49,635 nucleotides of DNA from Allobosea sp. ASV33 (GCF_016428755.1 NZ_JAELTI010000032.1:1-49635), one strand, 5' to 3'. Numbered from the stretch's first letter, positions 31,400-40,078 are shown. Notes: generated from the letters alone by a model not told the origin. Translations and numbers: made by a program.

Positions 31400-32425
31400 A
31401 TGCAGAAACTCATTCGCCGCAGCCTTGCGGCATCCGCCATCTCGCTGGCTGCCCTGACGGCCGCGAGCGCGCAGGAGGCCATCACCCTCAAGCTCGCTCA
31501 CCCGCTGCCGAATACGCACTACGCCTATGAGAACGGGATCAAGAAGTTCACCGATGCGGTGACCGCCAAGAGCGGCGGCAAGGTCAAGTTCGAGGTCTAT
31601 CCGGCCAGCCAACTCGGCAAGGACAATTACTCGGTCGTCAATTCCGGCATCGCCAATATCGCGATGATCGTGACCTCCTATGCGCCGGACAAGTTCCCGC
31701 TGACCTCGGTGACGGAGCTTCCAACCCTCTTTTCGACGTCCTGCGAGGCGATGGCCAAGTACTGGTCGCTGTCGAAGCCCGGCGGCATCCTGGAGGCGCG
31801 GGAATACAAGCCCCTGGGCTTGAAGGTGCTGATGGTGAGCACGCTCCCGCAATACAGCTTCACCACGACCACGAAGCCGGTCAAGGCGCTGGCGGACGTG
31901 GCGGGCTTGAAGATCTTCGCCAATGGCGCGGCCATGGACAAGACGGTCCGGGCATTGGGAGGGGTTCCGGTCCGCCTGACTGCGTCGGAGCTGTTCGACG
32001 CCGCGAGCCGCGGGACGGTGGACGGCGCGGTGTTCCCCTATTCGAGCCTCGCCGCCTACAAGCTCGAAGGCTACATCAAGCATTCTGCCGAAGGGGCACG
32101 ACTCGGCTCCGCCAGTTGGATGCTCGCCATGTCGGAAAAGGGCTGGCGCGCCCTGCCGGAGGACGTGAAACAGGCCATCGGAGATGCCGGCCTCGAAGTG
32201 CAGAACTCGCTTTGCAAGTACATGGACGACGACGACGGCGCCACGCGCCGACGGCTCGAGTCCGAGAAGGGGCTGAGCGTGACCAAGCTGTCTCCCGACG
32301 AGATCAAGCTCTGGCACGAGAAGCTCGCTCCCGTCGCCACCGACTGGGCGAAGGAAATGGACAGCAAGGGCAAGCCCGGCACCGCTGTCATCGAGGCGCT
32401 GCGCGCGGCAGGGTCGAGCCAGTAA
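31400..32425 (+). CDS. TRAP transporter substrate-binding protein (DctP family), 2
   Basis: A 341-residue periplasmic receptor, paralogue of the gene just upstream. The signal peptide is cleaved near ASA-QE (residue 25). ITLKLAHPLPNTHYAYENG, VKFEVYPASQLGKDNYS and ASRGTVDGAVFPYSSLAAYK are typical. In the motif that normally reads GLKIR the sequence is GLKIFANGAAMDKTVRALGG, so Phe replaces the ligand-carboxylate Arg. The two conserved Cys (FSTSCEAMAK, NSLCKYMDD) are present. The loss of Arg suggests a different ligand from its paralogues, perhaps an uncharged amide or ester. GGGAGGATTAC precedes the ATG. Confidence 0.92.
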   Translation: MQKLIRRSLAASAISLAALTAASAQEAITLKLAHPLPNTHYAYENGIKKFTDAVTAKSGGKVKFEVYPASQLGKDNYSVVNSGIANIAMIVTSYAPDKFPLTSVTELPTLFSTSCEAMAKYWSLSKPGGILEAREYKPLGLKVLMVSTLPQYSFTTTTKPVKALADVAGLKIFANGAAMDKTVRALGGVPVRLTASELFDAASRGTVDGAVFPYSSLAAYKLEGYIKHSAEGARLGSASWMLAMSEKGWRALPEDVKQAIGDAGLEVQNSLCKYMDDDDGATRRRLESEKGLSVTKLSPDEIKLWHEKLAPVATDWAKEMDSKGKPGTAVIEALRAAGSSQ

Positions 32426-32447
32426 GGCCGATACCGGTGAAGCCGTC

Positions 32448-32475
32448 TTATGCCGCTGCAATAGCAGCGGCATAA
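32448..32475 (+). terminator. Perfect 12-bp hairpin after the TRAP receptor gene
   Basis: TTATGCCGCTGC and GCAGCGGCATAA are exact reverse complements separated by AATA. There is no T-run beyond the arm, so it may be a bidirectional or rho-assisted terminator, or an mRNA-stabilising stem. It lies 22 bases after the receptor stop and 50 bases before the amidase. Confidence 0.6.
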
Positions 32476-32525
32476 CCATAGATGCTGGAACCCCCGCGGG
32501 CGGGCTCGCGGTCCGCGAGGAGCCC

Positions 32526-34064
32526 ATGAACGCACCCTTCCTACCGCCCGAAGCCCTGTTCGAACCGCTCGATCTGATCGATCCGACTTTGGCAGATCGT
32601 GCTTTCCTGCCCGGTGCGAGCCTGGCTGCCGCGGAACTCGTCGCTGCGCGGGTCACCGCGCAGCCGCTGGAGGAGCCCGTGCGCAACGCTGGAGTCGGCG
32701 CGCTGCTGGGCGCATTCGCGGCGGGGGCGCTGACGCCGGTCGAGGCGCTCGCCGCATTGACCCGTGCCGTCGAGACCGATCCGTCCGGTTCGGAGGCGGT
32801 GGTGACGGCGATCCCGGATGCGCAGCGCCATGCCGCGGAATCGACCCGCCGCTGGCGGGCAGGGGAAGCGCGCCCGCTCGAAGGCGTGCCCTTCGCCGTC
32901 AAGGATATCATCGATGTCGAAGGCGCTTCGGTGACGTGCGGCTCGCATTTTACCGGTGCGCGCCGGGCGCCGGCCGATGCCGCGGTCGTGGCCAGCCTGC
33001 GCGCGGCGGGGGCGATTCCGTTCGTGATGGCGGCGACGAGCGAGTTTGCCGCGGGCTTGCCGAACAATCCCCGCTTCGGCCCGGTGACCAACCCCTGGGA
33101 CCGGTCGCGCTGGAGCGGCGGCTCCTCGACTGGCTCGGGGGCGGGGCTGGCGGCCCGGCTCTTTCCGCTGGCGCTCGGCACCGACACCGCCGGCTCGATC
33201 CGGGTGCCATCCTGCTGGTGCGGCACGACGGGGCTGAAGCCGAGCCGGGAACTGGTTTCGCGGGCGGGCGTATCGTCGCTCTCGTGGACGCTCGACCATG
33301 TCGGCCCGATGACACGGTCGGCTGCCGATATCGCGCGGGTCCTGCCCTTCATGACGGCGTCTCCCGATCCGGCGCTGGCGGCGGATTGCGCCGCGCTCGT
33401 CGACCGGCCGCCCGGCCTGGCGGGCTTGCGGGTCGGCGTGCCCGTCGACTGGTTCACGGAACGCGTCGACGCAGCCGTGCTGCGCAACTGGCAGGCAGCC
33501 CTCAAGGTGCTGGAGAGCCTGGGCTGCACGATCGTGGCGCTCCCGCCGCTGCGGATCGCGAGCCTTCAGGAGCTCGGCTGGGCCATCCTCCTCACCGAGC
33601 TCGCCGCCAATCATGGAGACCGCCTCGCTCATGGCGAGTTGCTGGATGCCGGCGTTCGCGCCCGGCTGACCGCAGGCGTGGAGATCCGGGCCGCGGATTA
33701 CACGCAGGCGCTGCGCGCCCGTAGGCAGGCGCAGGAGATATTCTTATCGGCGATGGTCGATATCGACCTGATCGTGACGCCCGGCGTCGGCAGCGAGGCC
33801 GGCGTCATCGAGAGCCTGACGGTGACGATCGACGGCGTCTCCAAGACCTTCCAGGAGATCGCCTCACGCAACACCATGATGTTCGACCTGACCGGCTTCC
33901 CAGCGCTGATGCTGCCCTCGGGACTCGGCGCCTGCGGGCTCCCGACCGGTATCCAGGTCGTCGCACGGCCGAGGGCGGATGCGCTTTGCCTTCGCGTCGG
34001 CATCGGCTTCCAGGCTGCCACCGATCATCATCTCGCCCGGCCGCCCTATCTGGCCGCAGGATAG
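32526..34064 (+). CDS. Amidase (amidase signature family), second
   Basis: A 512-residue amidase-signature hydrolase. The triad is visible: Lys in VPFAVKDIIDVEGASVTCGS, cis-Ser in RWSGGSSTGSGAGLAARLFP and nucleophile Ser in LGTDTAGSIRVPSCWCGTTG. The first 50 residues (PLDLIDPTLADRAFLPGASL) form an extra N-terminal segment before the GALLGAFAAGALTPVEALAA core start. No AtzG-like partner gene follows, unlike the amidase at 22824, and the two share only family-level similarity. It follows the TRAP receptors after a hairpin and converges with another receptor gene. GAGGAG precedes the ATG. Confidence 0.9.
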   Translation: MNAPFLPPEALFEPLDLIDPTLADRAFLPGASLAAAELVAARVTAQPLEEPVRNAGVGALLGAFAAGALTPVEALAALTRAVETDPSGSEAVVTAIPDAQRHAAESTRRWRAGEARPLEGVPFAVKDIIDVEGASVTCGSHFTGARRAPADAAVVASLRAAGAIPFVMAATSEFAAGLPNNPRFGPVTNPWDRSRWSGGSSTGSGAGLAARLFPLALGTDTAGSIRVPSCWCGTTGLKPSRELVSRAGVSSLSWTLDHVGPMTRSAADIARVLPFMTASPDPALAADCAALVDRPPGLAGLRVGVPVDWFTERVDAAVLRNWQAALKVLESLGCTIVALPPLRIASLQELGWAILLTELAANHGDRLAHGELLDAGVRARLTAGVEIRAADYTQALRARRQAQEIFLSAMVDIDLIVTPGVGSEAGVIESLTVTIDGVSKTFQEIASRNTMMFDLTGFPALMLPSGLGACGLPTGIQVVARPRADALCLRVGIGFQAATDHHLARPPYLAAG

Positions 34065-34084
34065 CGCCGTCGCTCATGGAAAAG

Positions 34085-34110
34085 CGGGCCGAACTGGCGT
34101 TCGGCCCGCT
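34085..34110 (-). terminator. Rho-independent terminator of the 34136-35161 gene
   Basis: GCGGGCCGAAC (34085-34095) and GTTCGGCCCGC (34100-34110) form an 11-bp stem with a 4-base loop. Read on the minus strand the stem is followed by TTTT. It sits 25 bases past the end of the TRAP receptor gene, between two convergent genes. Confidence 0.75.
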
Positions 34111-34135
34111 GCTTCGCAGCGCGCTGGCCGTGGCG

Positions 34136-35161
34136 CTATTGCGAACCGCCAGCCCCCTTGAAGGCCTTCAGCATCGCCGTGCCGGCCTTGCCCATCTTGT
34201 CGCGCTCTTCGGCCCATTCGGCGGCAACGGTTCCGACCTTCCCCTCCCAGAGTGCGGCTTGCTCGGGGGAGAGGGACGTCGTCTTGAAGCCGTCCTCGGC
34301 GACGATCTTCTGGCGGATACGTTCACCTTCCACATCCTGGTATTCGCAGAGATGCTTCTGCGCCGGTAGCGCGGCCTCGTTCATGGCGGCTTTGGCGTTC
34401 TCGGGCAGGGCCTTCCAGGCCCGCTCGCTCATGGCGAACATGATGCTGCCGGACCCGAGGCGGACGCCCTCCACCGCATGACGCAGGATCTTCTCGAGCT
34501 TGAACTGCAGGATGCCGCTATAGGGGTAGAGCGCGGCGTCGACGGTGCCGCGGGTCAGCGCATCGTAGAGCTCGGGAGAGGAGGTGCGCACGGAAACGCC
34601 GCCGAGTGCCCGGACCGTCTTGTCCATCGCTCCCGCATTCGCCCTGATCTTCAATCCGGCGAGGTCGTCGAGAGAGGTGACCGGCTTGCCCGTGGTCATG
34701 ATCCGATAGGGATCGAGCACCGAGGTCCAGAGCACATGGATGCCCTGGGGCTTGTATTCCGCCTCGTTCAAGGGGCCGTCGGCGCGGGCGATGCTCCAGA
34801 ACTTGCCGGTGCCTTCGCAGGCGGTGGCATAGAGTCCCGGAAGATCGACGACCGAGGACATCGGGAAGCTGTTCGGCGCATAGGTCGGGACGAGGATGAC
34901 CATGTCCGCCACGCCCGACTTGAGCAGCGCGACATAGTCCTTGCCGAGCTGCCCGGCGGGATAGACCTCGAACTGCACCTGCCCCTTGGTGGCAGCGGTG
35001 ATGGCCTCGGCATAGGGCTTGCCACCCTGCTCCCAAAGATAGTGCGAGGCCGGGAAGAGATGCGCGAATTTCAGGGTGATCTTGTCCTGCGCGAGCGCAG
35101 GAAACGTGGAAGCGAGCGCGAGAAGGCTCGCAAGAGCGGTGGATTGCCAGGCTTTTCTCAT
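34136..35161 (-). CDS. TRAP transporter substrate-binding protein (DctP family), 3
   Basis: A 341-residue periplasmic receptor. The signal peptide ends ALA-QD (residue 24). ITLKFAHLFPASHYLWEQGG, VQFEVYPAGQLGKDYVALLK, LAGLKIRANAGAMDKTVRAL (Arg conserved) and LTRGTVDAALYPYSG identify it. The two paralogue-specific Cys are in YATACEGTGK and KHLCEYQDVE. It is the last gene of a minus-strand unit with an MFS permease, an MmgE/PrpD protein and another TRAP receptor, and is closed by a terminator at 34085-34110. CGGGAGGAAAC precedes the ATG. Confidence 0.93.
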   Translation of the reverse strand: MRKAWQSTALASLLALASTFPALAQDKITLKFAHLFPASHYLWEQGGKPYAEAITAATKGQVQFEVYPAGQLGKDYVALLKSGVADMVILVPTYAPNSFPMSSVVDLPGLYATACEGTGKFWSIARADGPLNEAEYKPQGIHVLWTSVLDPYRIMTTGKPVTSLDDLAGLKIRANAGAMDKTVRALGGVSVRTSSPELYDALTRGTVDAALYPYSGILQFKLEKILRHAVEGVRLGSGSIMFAMSERAWKALPENAKAAMNEAALPAQKHLCEYQDVEGERIRQKIVAEDGFKTTSLSPEQAALWEGKVGTVAAEWAEERDKMGKAGTAMLKAFKGAGGSQ

Positions 35162-35208
35162 TATGTTTCCTCCCGGGATTGGAACGGCCCCCGGTGCCGT
35201 CGTTGATT

Positions 35209-36369
35209 TCAGGCGGTAGGTCCCCTCACGAGCGCCGTTACGGTGAGTGAGATCGGTGCCAGCAGCATGAGCGCGATCAGCCAGGTCATCGCGGCGACGC
35301 CGAAGCCGGACGCGACGAAGCCGAGCGAGAGCGGCACCATCATCTGGAAGAAGTTGGTGACCGACATGCACAGGCCGACGGCCTCGTTCAGCCGATGCTG
35401 CGGGGCGGCGTCGTAGATCAGGTTGAGCGAGATCGGTACGCCGATCCCGAGTGGCAGCCCGAGCAGCGCCGCAAGCGGCAGGAGGGCAGGGAGGCCGTGC
35501 GCCATCGGAAATGCCGCGTAGATCGTCGCCCCCGCGAAGAGTGCGAAGGTCAGCGCGACGGGGGCGCGGACTGTCCTGCCGACGAGGCCGACGGAAAGGC
35601 GCGAGACGACGGTTCCCAGCGCGAAGGCGCCCAGCACGAGACCGGCCCGCGAGGCGGAGAGGCCGATCTCGACCGCGTGCAGGGACACGATCAGCGGAAA
35701 TATGGTCTGCGAGGCGCTGAAGACGCTGCTGACGAGGATCCAGCGGCGCAGCTTCGGGATGCGGAACAGTTCGAGACCACCGCCCGACGATACGTCCGCC
35801 TGCCGCCTGTTCGACTCGTTGCGATAATTGTGAATCGGCAAGCCGGCGACGGCTGCGACGGTCAGCACGCCCAGGCCGCTGATCGTCACCAGGGCGGTCG
35901 CGCTGCCGTAATGGTCGAAGGCGAGGCTCGCGATCATCGGGCAGAGGAACTGGAACAGCGAGTAGCTGGTGACGAGGAAGCCGAGATTGCGCGCCCGCTC
36001 GAAGGGCTCGCTCTGCCCGGTGACGGCGCGGGCCGTGGCGACATGGGCGAAGACCGCGCCGGCGCCGAGCAGCCCTGCGATCGGCACCAGCACGAAGCGG
36101 TTCGGTACGAGCACGAAGAACAGGCAGGACGCCGCGATCAGGCTGGAGGCGAACAGCATCGGGACGAGGGTTCCCGCGCGATCGACCCAGCGGCCGAAGC
36201 GGACGCTGAACAGCATCGGGACAGCGGTGAACAGACCGGACATCACGCCGACCAGCGCGCCGCTCGCCCCGACGCCCAGCGCGACGAGAGGCAGGATCAG
36301 CCGGCCGGCGGCGAGCGCGCCGTTATCGAGACTCGCGATCAGAATGGTCAGCCAGAGCTTGACGGACAT
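35209..36369 (-). CDS. MFS transporter
   Basis: A 386-residue inner-membrane protein with about 12 hydrophobic segments, for example LILPLVALGVGASGALVGVM, LVPMLFASSLIAASCLFFVL and ALLPLAALLGLPLGIGVPIS, and the loop SVRFGRWVDRAG resembling the MFS signature after TM2. Substrate unknown; by context it may import or export an organic acid. The start at 36369 (MSVKLWLT) has GAGGATGG just upstream. An in-frame TTG at 36408 would overlap the MmgE/PrpD stop. It lies between the MmgE/PrpD and TRAP receptor genes in one operon. Confidence 0.88.
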   Translation of the reverse strand: MSVKLWLTILIASLDNGALAAGRLILPLVALGVGASGALVGVMSGLFTAVPMLFSVRFGRWVDRAGTLVPMLFASSLIAASCLFFVLVPNRFVLVPIAGLLGAGAVFAHVATARAVTGQSEPFERARNLGFLVTSYSLFQFLCPMIASLAFDHYGSATALVTISGLGVLTVAAVAGLPIHNYRNESNRRQADVSSGGGLELFRIPKLRRWILVSSVFSASQTIFPLIVSLHAVEIGLSASRAGLVLGAFALGTVVSRLSVGLVGRTVRAPVALTFALFAGATIYAAFPMAHGLPALLPLAALLGLPLGIGVPISLNLIYDAAPQHRLNEAVGLCMSVTNFFQMMVPLSLGFVASGFGVAAMTWLIALMLLAPISLTVTALVRGPTA

Positions 36370-36404
36370 GCCATCCTCGGCAGGAGGAAATGCGGGTCGT
36401 TCGT

Positions 36405-37799
36405 TCAATGGCGATTGAGGAGGCGAGCGAGCGCCACAGCGTCGTAGCCGTCATCCCAGATCGCGGTGGCGAGTTCCTCGCCGGTCGGAAAGGAGCCCGC
36501 AGATGCAAGGCCGGCGCCCTTGGCGATGATCTGCTCTTTGCTCATGGGCTTGCGGGCCGTGCCGACGCTGTCGACCACCATCGCGGAACGCGTCCTGCCG
36601 TCGGCGAGGCCGAGCTGGACGGAGCTCGCGAACTGGCGCGGGTAGAAGCGGCGCTCCAGTTCGGGATCGACCTCGAAACGGACCTTGGCGACGATCTCCT
36701 GGATCTTCGGATCGTTCAGGAAGGCTTCGCCATAGGCGTCGTAGCGCGTCGGGCCGTAGGCGAGGGTGGCGGCCACGACATAGGGGCAGCTGTACTGGGC
36801 CGTCATCGTGGATTCGGCCTTGGTCAAATGCTGGTCGGCGACGAGCTGCGGACCGCCGATCAGGATGTCGGTGATCTGGTTGGCCGGGATGGTGAAGCCG
36901 TCCGTCGCCTCGCGCAGCGCATCGATGGTCGAATGGAACAGGCGGCAGCAGGAGTAAGGTTTCAGGCTGATGAGGTGGATCTGGAGCTTCTCGGCGGGGG
37001 CGACCTCCTGCAACGGCCCGCCGAACATCCCGGCCACGCCATAGGTGCCTTCGAGCGATTTCAGCGGCGCCGTCACATCGGGCAGCGCAGCGAAATCCGC
37101 GGCCAGCACGCCGTTGCGGGCGCCGAACCCGGCATGGACGCGCTTGACCTCGCCGCCGGTCGGCTCGACCGAGAACTGCATCGAGCCGCAGGCCTGCGAG
37201 AGGGCATGGCCCCAGGCCAGCTGGAGCAATGCGGGCGTGACCGTCTCGTTCCGGCGATAGGCGCGCAGGCTGATGCAGGCCGTCGCCGCGCCGAAGGAGC
37301 CGAAGACGGAGGTCGGGTGGAAGCCGCGATGCACCGTCTGCAAGCCGCCGGCCGCCATGCCGACGAGCGCCATGGCTTCGTAGCCGGCCGCGACGGCGCG
37401 GAACAGTTCGGCCTGGCTGGCGCCGGTCTCGGCGGCGACGGCGAGCGCCGCCGGCATGACGACGCAGCCGGGATGGCTCGTGGTCACGTCATGGGTGTCG
37501 TCGAGCTCGTAGCTATGGCCCGCCGTGCCGTGGACCAGCGCCGCGATCGAAGGCTCCGTCGTCCAGTCGGCGCCGAGCACCATGCTCGGGCCGGTTCCGG
37601 CATAGCGGCGCGACCATTCCGAGATCTGGCGCGCCGCGGGACGCGTGATGCCCCAGAGCGAGACGATGAAGGTGTCGAGAAAGAGCCGGCGCAGGACCTC
37701 GACGTCGTCCGCCTGCAATGGGGCATTCGCGACGGTGGCGACATGCTCCGCGATCCGCTTGGTCAGGTCCTGGCTCTGGATCGGCGTATGGGCGGTCAT
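36405..37799 (-). CDS. MmgE/PrpD family protein
   Basis: A 464-residue member of the family that includes 2-methylcitrate dehydratase PrpD and cis-aconitate decarboxylase. ADDVEVLRRLFLDTFIVSLW at the start, VHGTAGHSYELDDTHDVTTS then HPGCVVMPAALAVAAE (the conserved HP and DD), FHPTSVFGSFGAATACISLR and SLKPYSCCRLFHSTIDALRE are family hallmarks. The real substrate cannot be told from sequence; dehydratase, decarboxylase or isomerase activity on a tricarboxylic or hydroxy acid is possible. It sits between a TRAP receptor gene and an MFS gene, a catabolic context. Confidence 0.88.
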   Translation of the reverse strand: MTAHTPIQSQDLTKRIAEHVATVANAPLQADDVEVLRRLFLDTFIVSLWGITRPAARQISEWSRRYAGTGPSMVLGADWTTEPSIAALVHGTAGHSYELDDTHDVTTSHPGCVVMPAALAVAAETGASQAELFRAVAAGYEAMALVGMAAGGLQTVHRGFHPTSVFGSFGAATACISLRAYRRNETVTPALLQLAWGHALSQACGSMQFSVEPTGGEVKRVHAGFGARNGVLAADFAALPDVTAPLKSLEGTYGVAGMFGGPLQEVAPAEKLQIHLISLKPYSCCRLFHSTIDALREATDGFTIPANQITDILIGGPQLVADQHLTKAESTMTAQYSCPYVVAATLAYGPTRYDAYGEAFLNDPKIQEIVAKVRFEVDPELERRFYPRQFASSVQLGLADGRTRSAMVVDSVGTARKPMSKEQIIAKGAGLASAGSFPTGEELATAIWDDGYDAVALARLLNRH

Positions 37800-37871
37800 G
37801 CGTTTCGGTCCTCGATTGTCGGCGTGTGGATGCGCCGCGCGAATGGGCGCGGCGGCCTCCGAAGGTTCGGC

Positions 37872-38951
37872 TTATTGGCCGTGATAAGCGTTCAGGATCG
37901 CCTGGCCGTCCTTGCCGGCCGCCTTGATCTCCTGGACCCAGGAGGTGACGACGTCCGCGACCTGCTTCTCCCAGCGCGCAGTCTCCTCGGGCGAAAGCTT
38001 CACGACCGTGTGGCCGTTCTGCGCGACGATCTTGCTGCGCACCTCGGCGGTCTTGTTCTCCTCCCATTCGCACATGCGCTTCTGGGCATTGGCCGCGGCC
38101 GTCTCGAAGATCTGCTTGATGTCGGCGGGGAGGGCTTCCCAACGGTTCTTGCGCATGCCGAGCACGACGGCGCCGCCGCCGAGCCGTGGGCCCTGTACCG
38201 AGAACTTGAGTTGTTTCTCGAGATCGTAATCGGGCATCGCTGTGTAGGAGTTGAGGCCGCCATCGATCGTCCCGCGCGACAGCGCATCGTAGAACTCCGT
38301 CGTCGGCACCTGCACCGGAACGGCGCCGAGCGCGGCGATGGCCTTCTTCATCGAATTGCCGTTGGCCCTGAGCTTGAGGCCCTGCAGCGCCTCGAGCTTC
38401 TCGGTCGGCTTCGTCGTGGTGGTGATCACATAGGGCGGCAGCGCATTGACCATAAGCAACCGCACGCCTGCTGGGGCATATTCCGCCTCGTGCAGGATGC
38501 CGCCGGGCTTGGCGATCCGCCAGAGCTTCTCGGTGCCCTCGCAGGACTCGTGATAGAGGCCCGGCAATTCGCTGACCGACGAGAGCGGGAACTTGTTGGG
38601 GGTGTAGGAGGGAACAAGCAGCGCGATATCGGCAAGGCCCGATTGCAGCGCCGCCATCGTATCCTTGCCGAGCTGGCCGGCCGGATAGACCTCGAACTTG
38701 ACGCGGCCGTTCGAGGCCTTCTCGATTTCGTCGAGCATCACCTGCGGCCCCTGCTTCCAGATGTAGAGGTCGCTCGGGAAGAGATGCGATGCCTTCAGGA
38801 CGATCTTGTCCTGCGCGAAGGCGGGCTGGGCGAAGGCGGGAAGGCCGATGCCGAGTGCAAGAAGCAGAGGGACCGACGCGAGCCAGCCGCGCGGGAGGCG
38901 GCAGCGGCGGGGAGCGAGATTGCGCGGAGCGCGTCGAGCCCATGAAGCCAT
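37872..38951 (-). CDS. TRAP transporter substrate-binding protein (DctP family), 4
   Basis: A 359-residue periplasmic receptor with a longer Arg-rich N-terminus (RRAPRNLAPRRCRLPRGW) before the hydrophobic signal core LASVPLLLALGIGLPAFA, cleaved near AFA-QDK. IVLKASHLFPSDLYIWKQGP, VKFEVYPAGQLGKDTMAALQ, LQGLKLRANGNSMKKAIAAL (Arg conserved) and LSRGTIDGGLNSYTA are typical. The mature part keeps only the two shared Cys (YHESCEGTEK, KRMCEWEENK). It leads a minus-strand unit with MmgE/PrpD, MFS and a second receptor, and lies downstream of a LysR gene. AGGGAGGATAGG precedes the ATG. Confidence 0.93.
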   Translation of the reverse strand: MASWARRAPRNLAPRRCRLPRGWLASVPLLLALGIGLPAFAQPAFAQDKIVLKASHLFPSDLYIWKQGPQVMLDEIEKASNGRVKFEVYPAGQLGKDTMAALQSGLADIALLVPSYTPNKFPLSSVSELPGLYHESCEGTEKLWRIAKPGGILHEAEYAPAGVRLLMVNALPPYVITTTTKPTEKLEALQGLKLRANGNSMKKAIAALGAVPVQVPTTEFYDALSRGTIDGGLNSYTAMPDYDLEKQLKFSVQGPRLGGGAVVLGMRKNRWEALPADIKQIFETAAANAQKRMCEWEENKTAEVRSKIVAQNGHTVVKLSPEETARWEKQVADVVTSWVQEIKAAGKDGQAILNAYHGQ

Positions 38952-39071
38952 CGTCCTATCCTCCCTTGCCGTGGCGGAGCTTCAGCCCGCTTCGCGATTG
39001 GTCATGCATCGCCGCGTTGCGGGATAAAGTTCTGCATGGCGAAATGGCCGCCGCAACGATTCCGCGCCGTC

Positions 39072-39097
39072 CATAGGCGGCACCTATCGCTCCTATC
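39072..39097. promoter_or_regulatory. Candidate LysR box upstream of TRAP receptor operon
   Basis: CATAGG-CGGCA-CCTATC, followed by a second CCTATC at 39092-39097. The first two half-sites make a T-N11-A dyad. The site lies about 120 bases upstream of the receptor start and just past the LysR stop, and resembles 12843-12859. Confidence 0.45.
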
Positions 39098-39124
39098 GGT
39101 TTTGGCTTCGGCTGGCGGGTGGTC

Positions 39125-40078
39125 TCAGCCCGTCACGAAGCGGCGCGGCTCGCGGCCTGCACGCGGCGTATCGAGCGGGCGGTCGAGCAGTTGGTCGATG
39201 AGCGCGGCGGCGGCCGAACTGGGCCTGCGGCCATGCGCGGTGGCGATCGAGATGACCCGGTTCGCCCAGCTTTCCGCCAGCTCGATGGTCGCGACCCGCT
39301 CGAACTCCTTGCCGACGAGGCATTCCGGCTGGACGGTCACGCCGAGCCCGGCCTCGACGAGGCTGATCGCGACCTCGGCGCTGCGCACGCTGAATTTCGG
39401 CTCGTAGTCGTAGCCGATGCGCTTCGCTGCCGTTTCGAAGGCGCCGAGCATCGCCCTGACCGGAACGAGATTCTCCGGCACGAGGTCGGCGAAGGTCACG
39501 CTCTGGCGTCCTTCGAGATGGTGGCCTTTAGGAACGACCGCGACGAGCCGGTCGTTGCGATAGGTGGCGACGTCGGCCCCTTCCAGCTCGAGCCCGGGTG
39601 CGGCGGCGAAGACACCGATATCGGCCTCGCCCTGGACGACGGCCGGCACGATCTCGGCATTTTCCAGCTCGCGGACCACCAGCTCGACGCCGGGGAATTC
39701 GCGGCGGAATTCGCCGATCTCATGGGCCAGGAAGGGCGCGATGATGGAACGTGCCGAGGCGATGGTGATCTCGCCGCGCACGCCCTCGTCGAAGCCGGTG
39801 ATCTCGGCGCGCATGTCCTCGATCTGGCCGAAGATGGAGCGCAGATAGCGCGCCAGCACCGCACCGGCCGGGCTCGGCACGACGCCCTTTGGCGTGCGTT
39901 CGAACAGCGGAACGCCGGCAATCTCCTCCAGGTCCTGGATGCGCTTCGTCGCCGTGGAAGCCGCGATGTTCTCGCGGATGGCGGCGCGTCCGATCTGCTG
40001 CTCCTCCACCGCCGAAAGAAACAGCTTGAGCGAGAAGAGATCGACCTGACGAATGAAGCGGAGGCGATTGAAGGTCAC
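39125..40078 (-). CDS. LysR-family transcriptional regulator
   Basis: A 317-residue LTTR. The wHTH is near the N-terminus: VDLFSLKLFLSAVEEQQIGR, AAIRENIAASTATKRIQDLE and FERTPKGVVPSPAGAVLARY. The effector domain has GEITIASARSIIAPFLAHEI, GEADIGVFAAAPGLELEG and VEAGLGVTVQPECLVG. No ATG fits the family start; GTG at 40078 is chosen, with GCGAGAAC upstream. Flanked by an AMACR-like CoA-transferase gene (upstream, same strand) and the TRAP receptor operon (downstream). The CATAGG-N5-CCTAT sites at 39072 and 12843 are candidate targets. Confidence 0.88.
   Translation of the reverse strand: MTFNRLRFIRQVDLFSLKLFLSAVEEQQIGRAAIRENIAASTATKRIQDLEEIAGVPLFERTPKGVVPSPAGAVLARYLRSIFGQIEDMRAEITGFDEGVRGEITIASARSIIAPFLAHEIGEFRREFPGVELVVRELENAEIVPAVVQGEADIGVFAAAPGLELEGADVATYRNDRLVAVVPKGHHLEGRQSVTFADLVPENLVPVRAMLGAFETAAKRIGYDYEPKFSVRSAEVAISLVEAGLGVTVQPECLVGKEFERVATIELAESWANRVISIATAHGRRPSSAAAALIDQLLDRPLDTPRAGREPRRFVTG

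Noticed and set aside
31070..33632. Minus-strand open frames of up to 819 codons opposite the TRAP receptor and amidase genes
   Set aside because: Antisense to clear family members; composition is Ser/Ala/Arg-rich with no domain signature.
36390..38945. 851-codon plus-strand open frame opposite the MmgE/PrpD and TRAP receptor genes
   Set aside because: Shadow of three real minus-strand genes; low-complexity and no motif.
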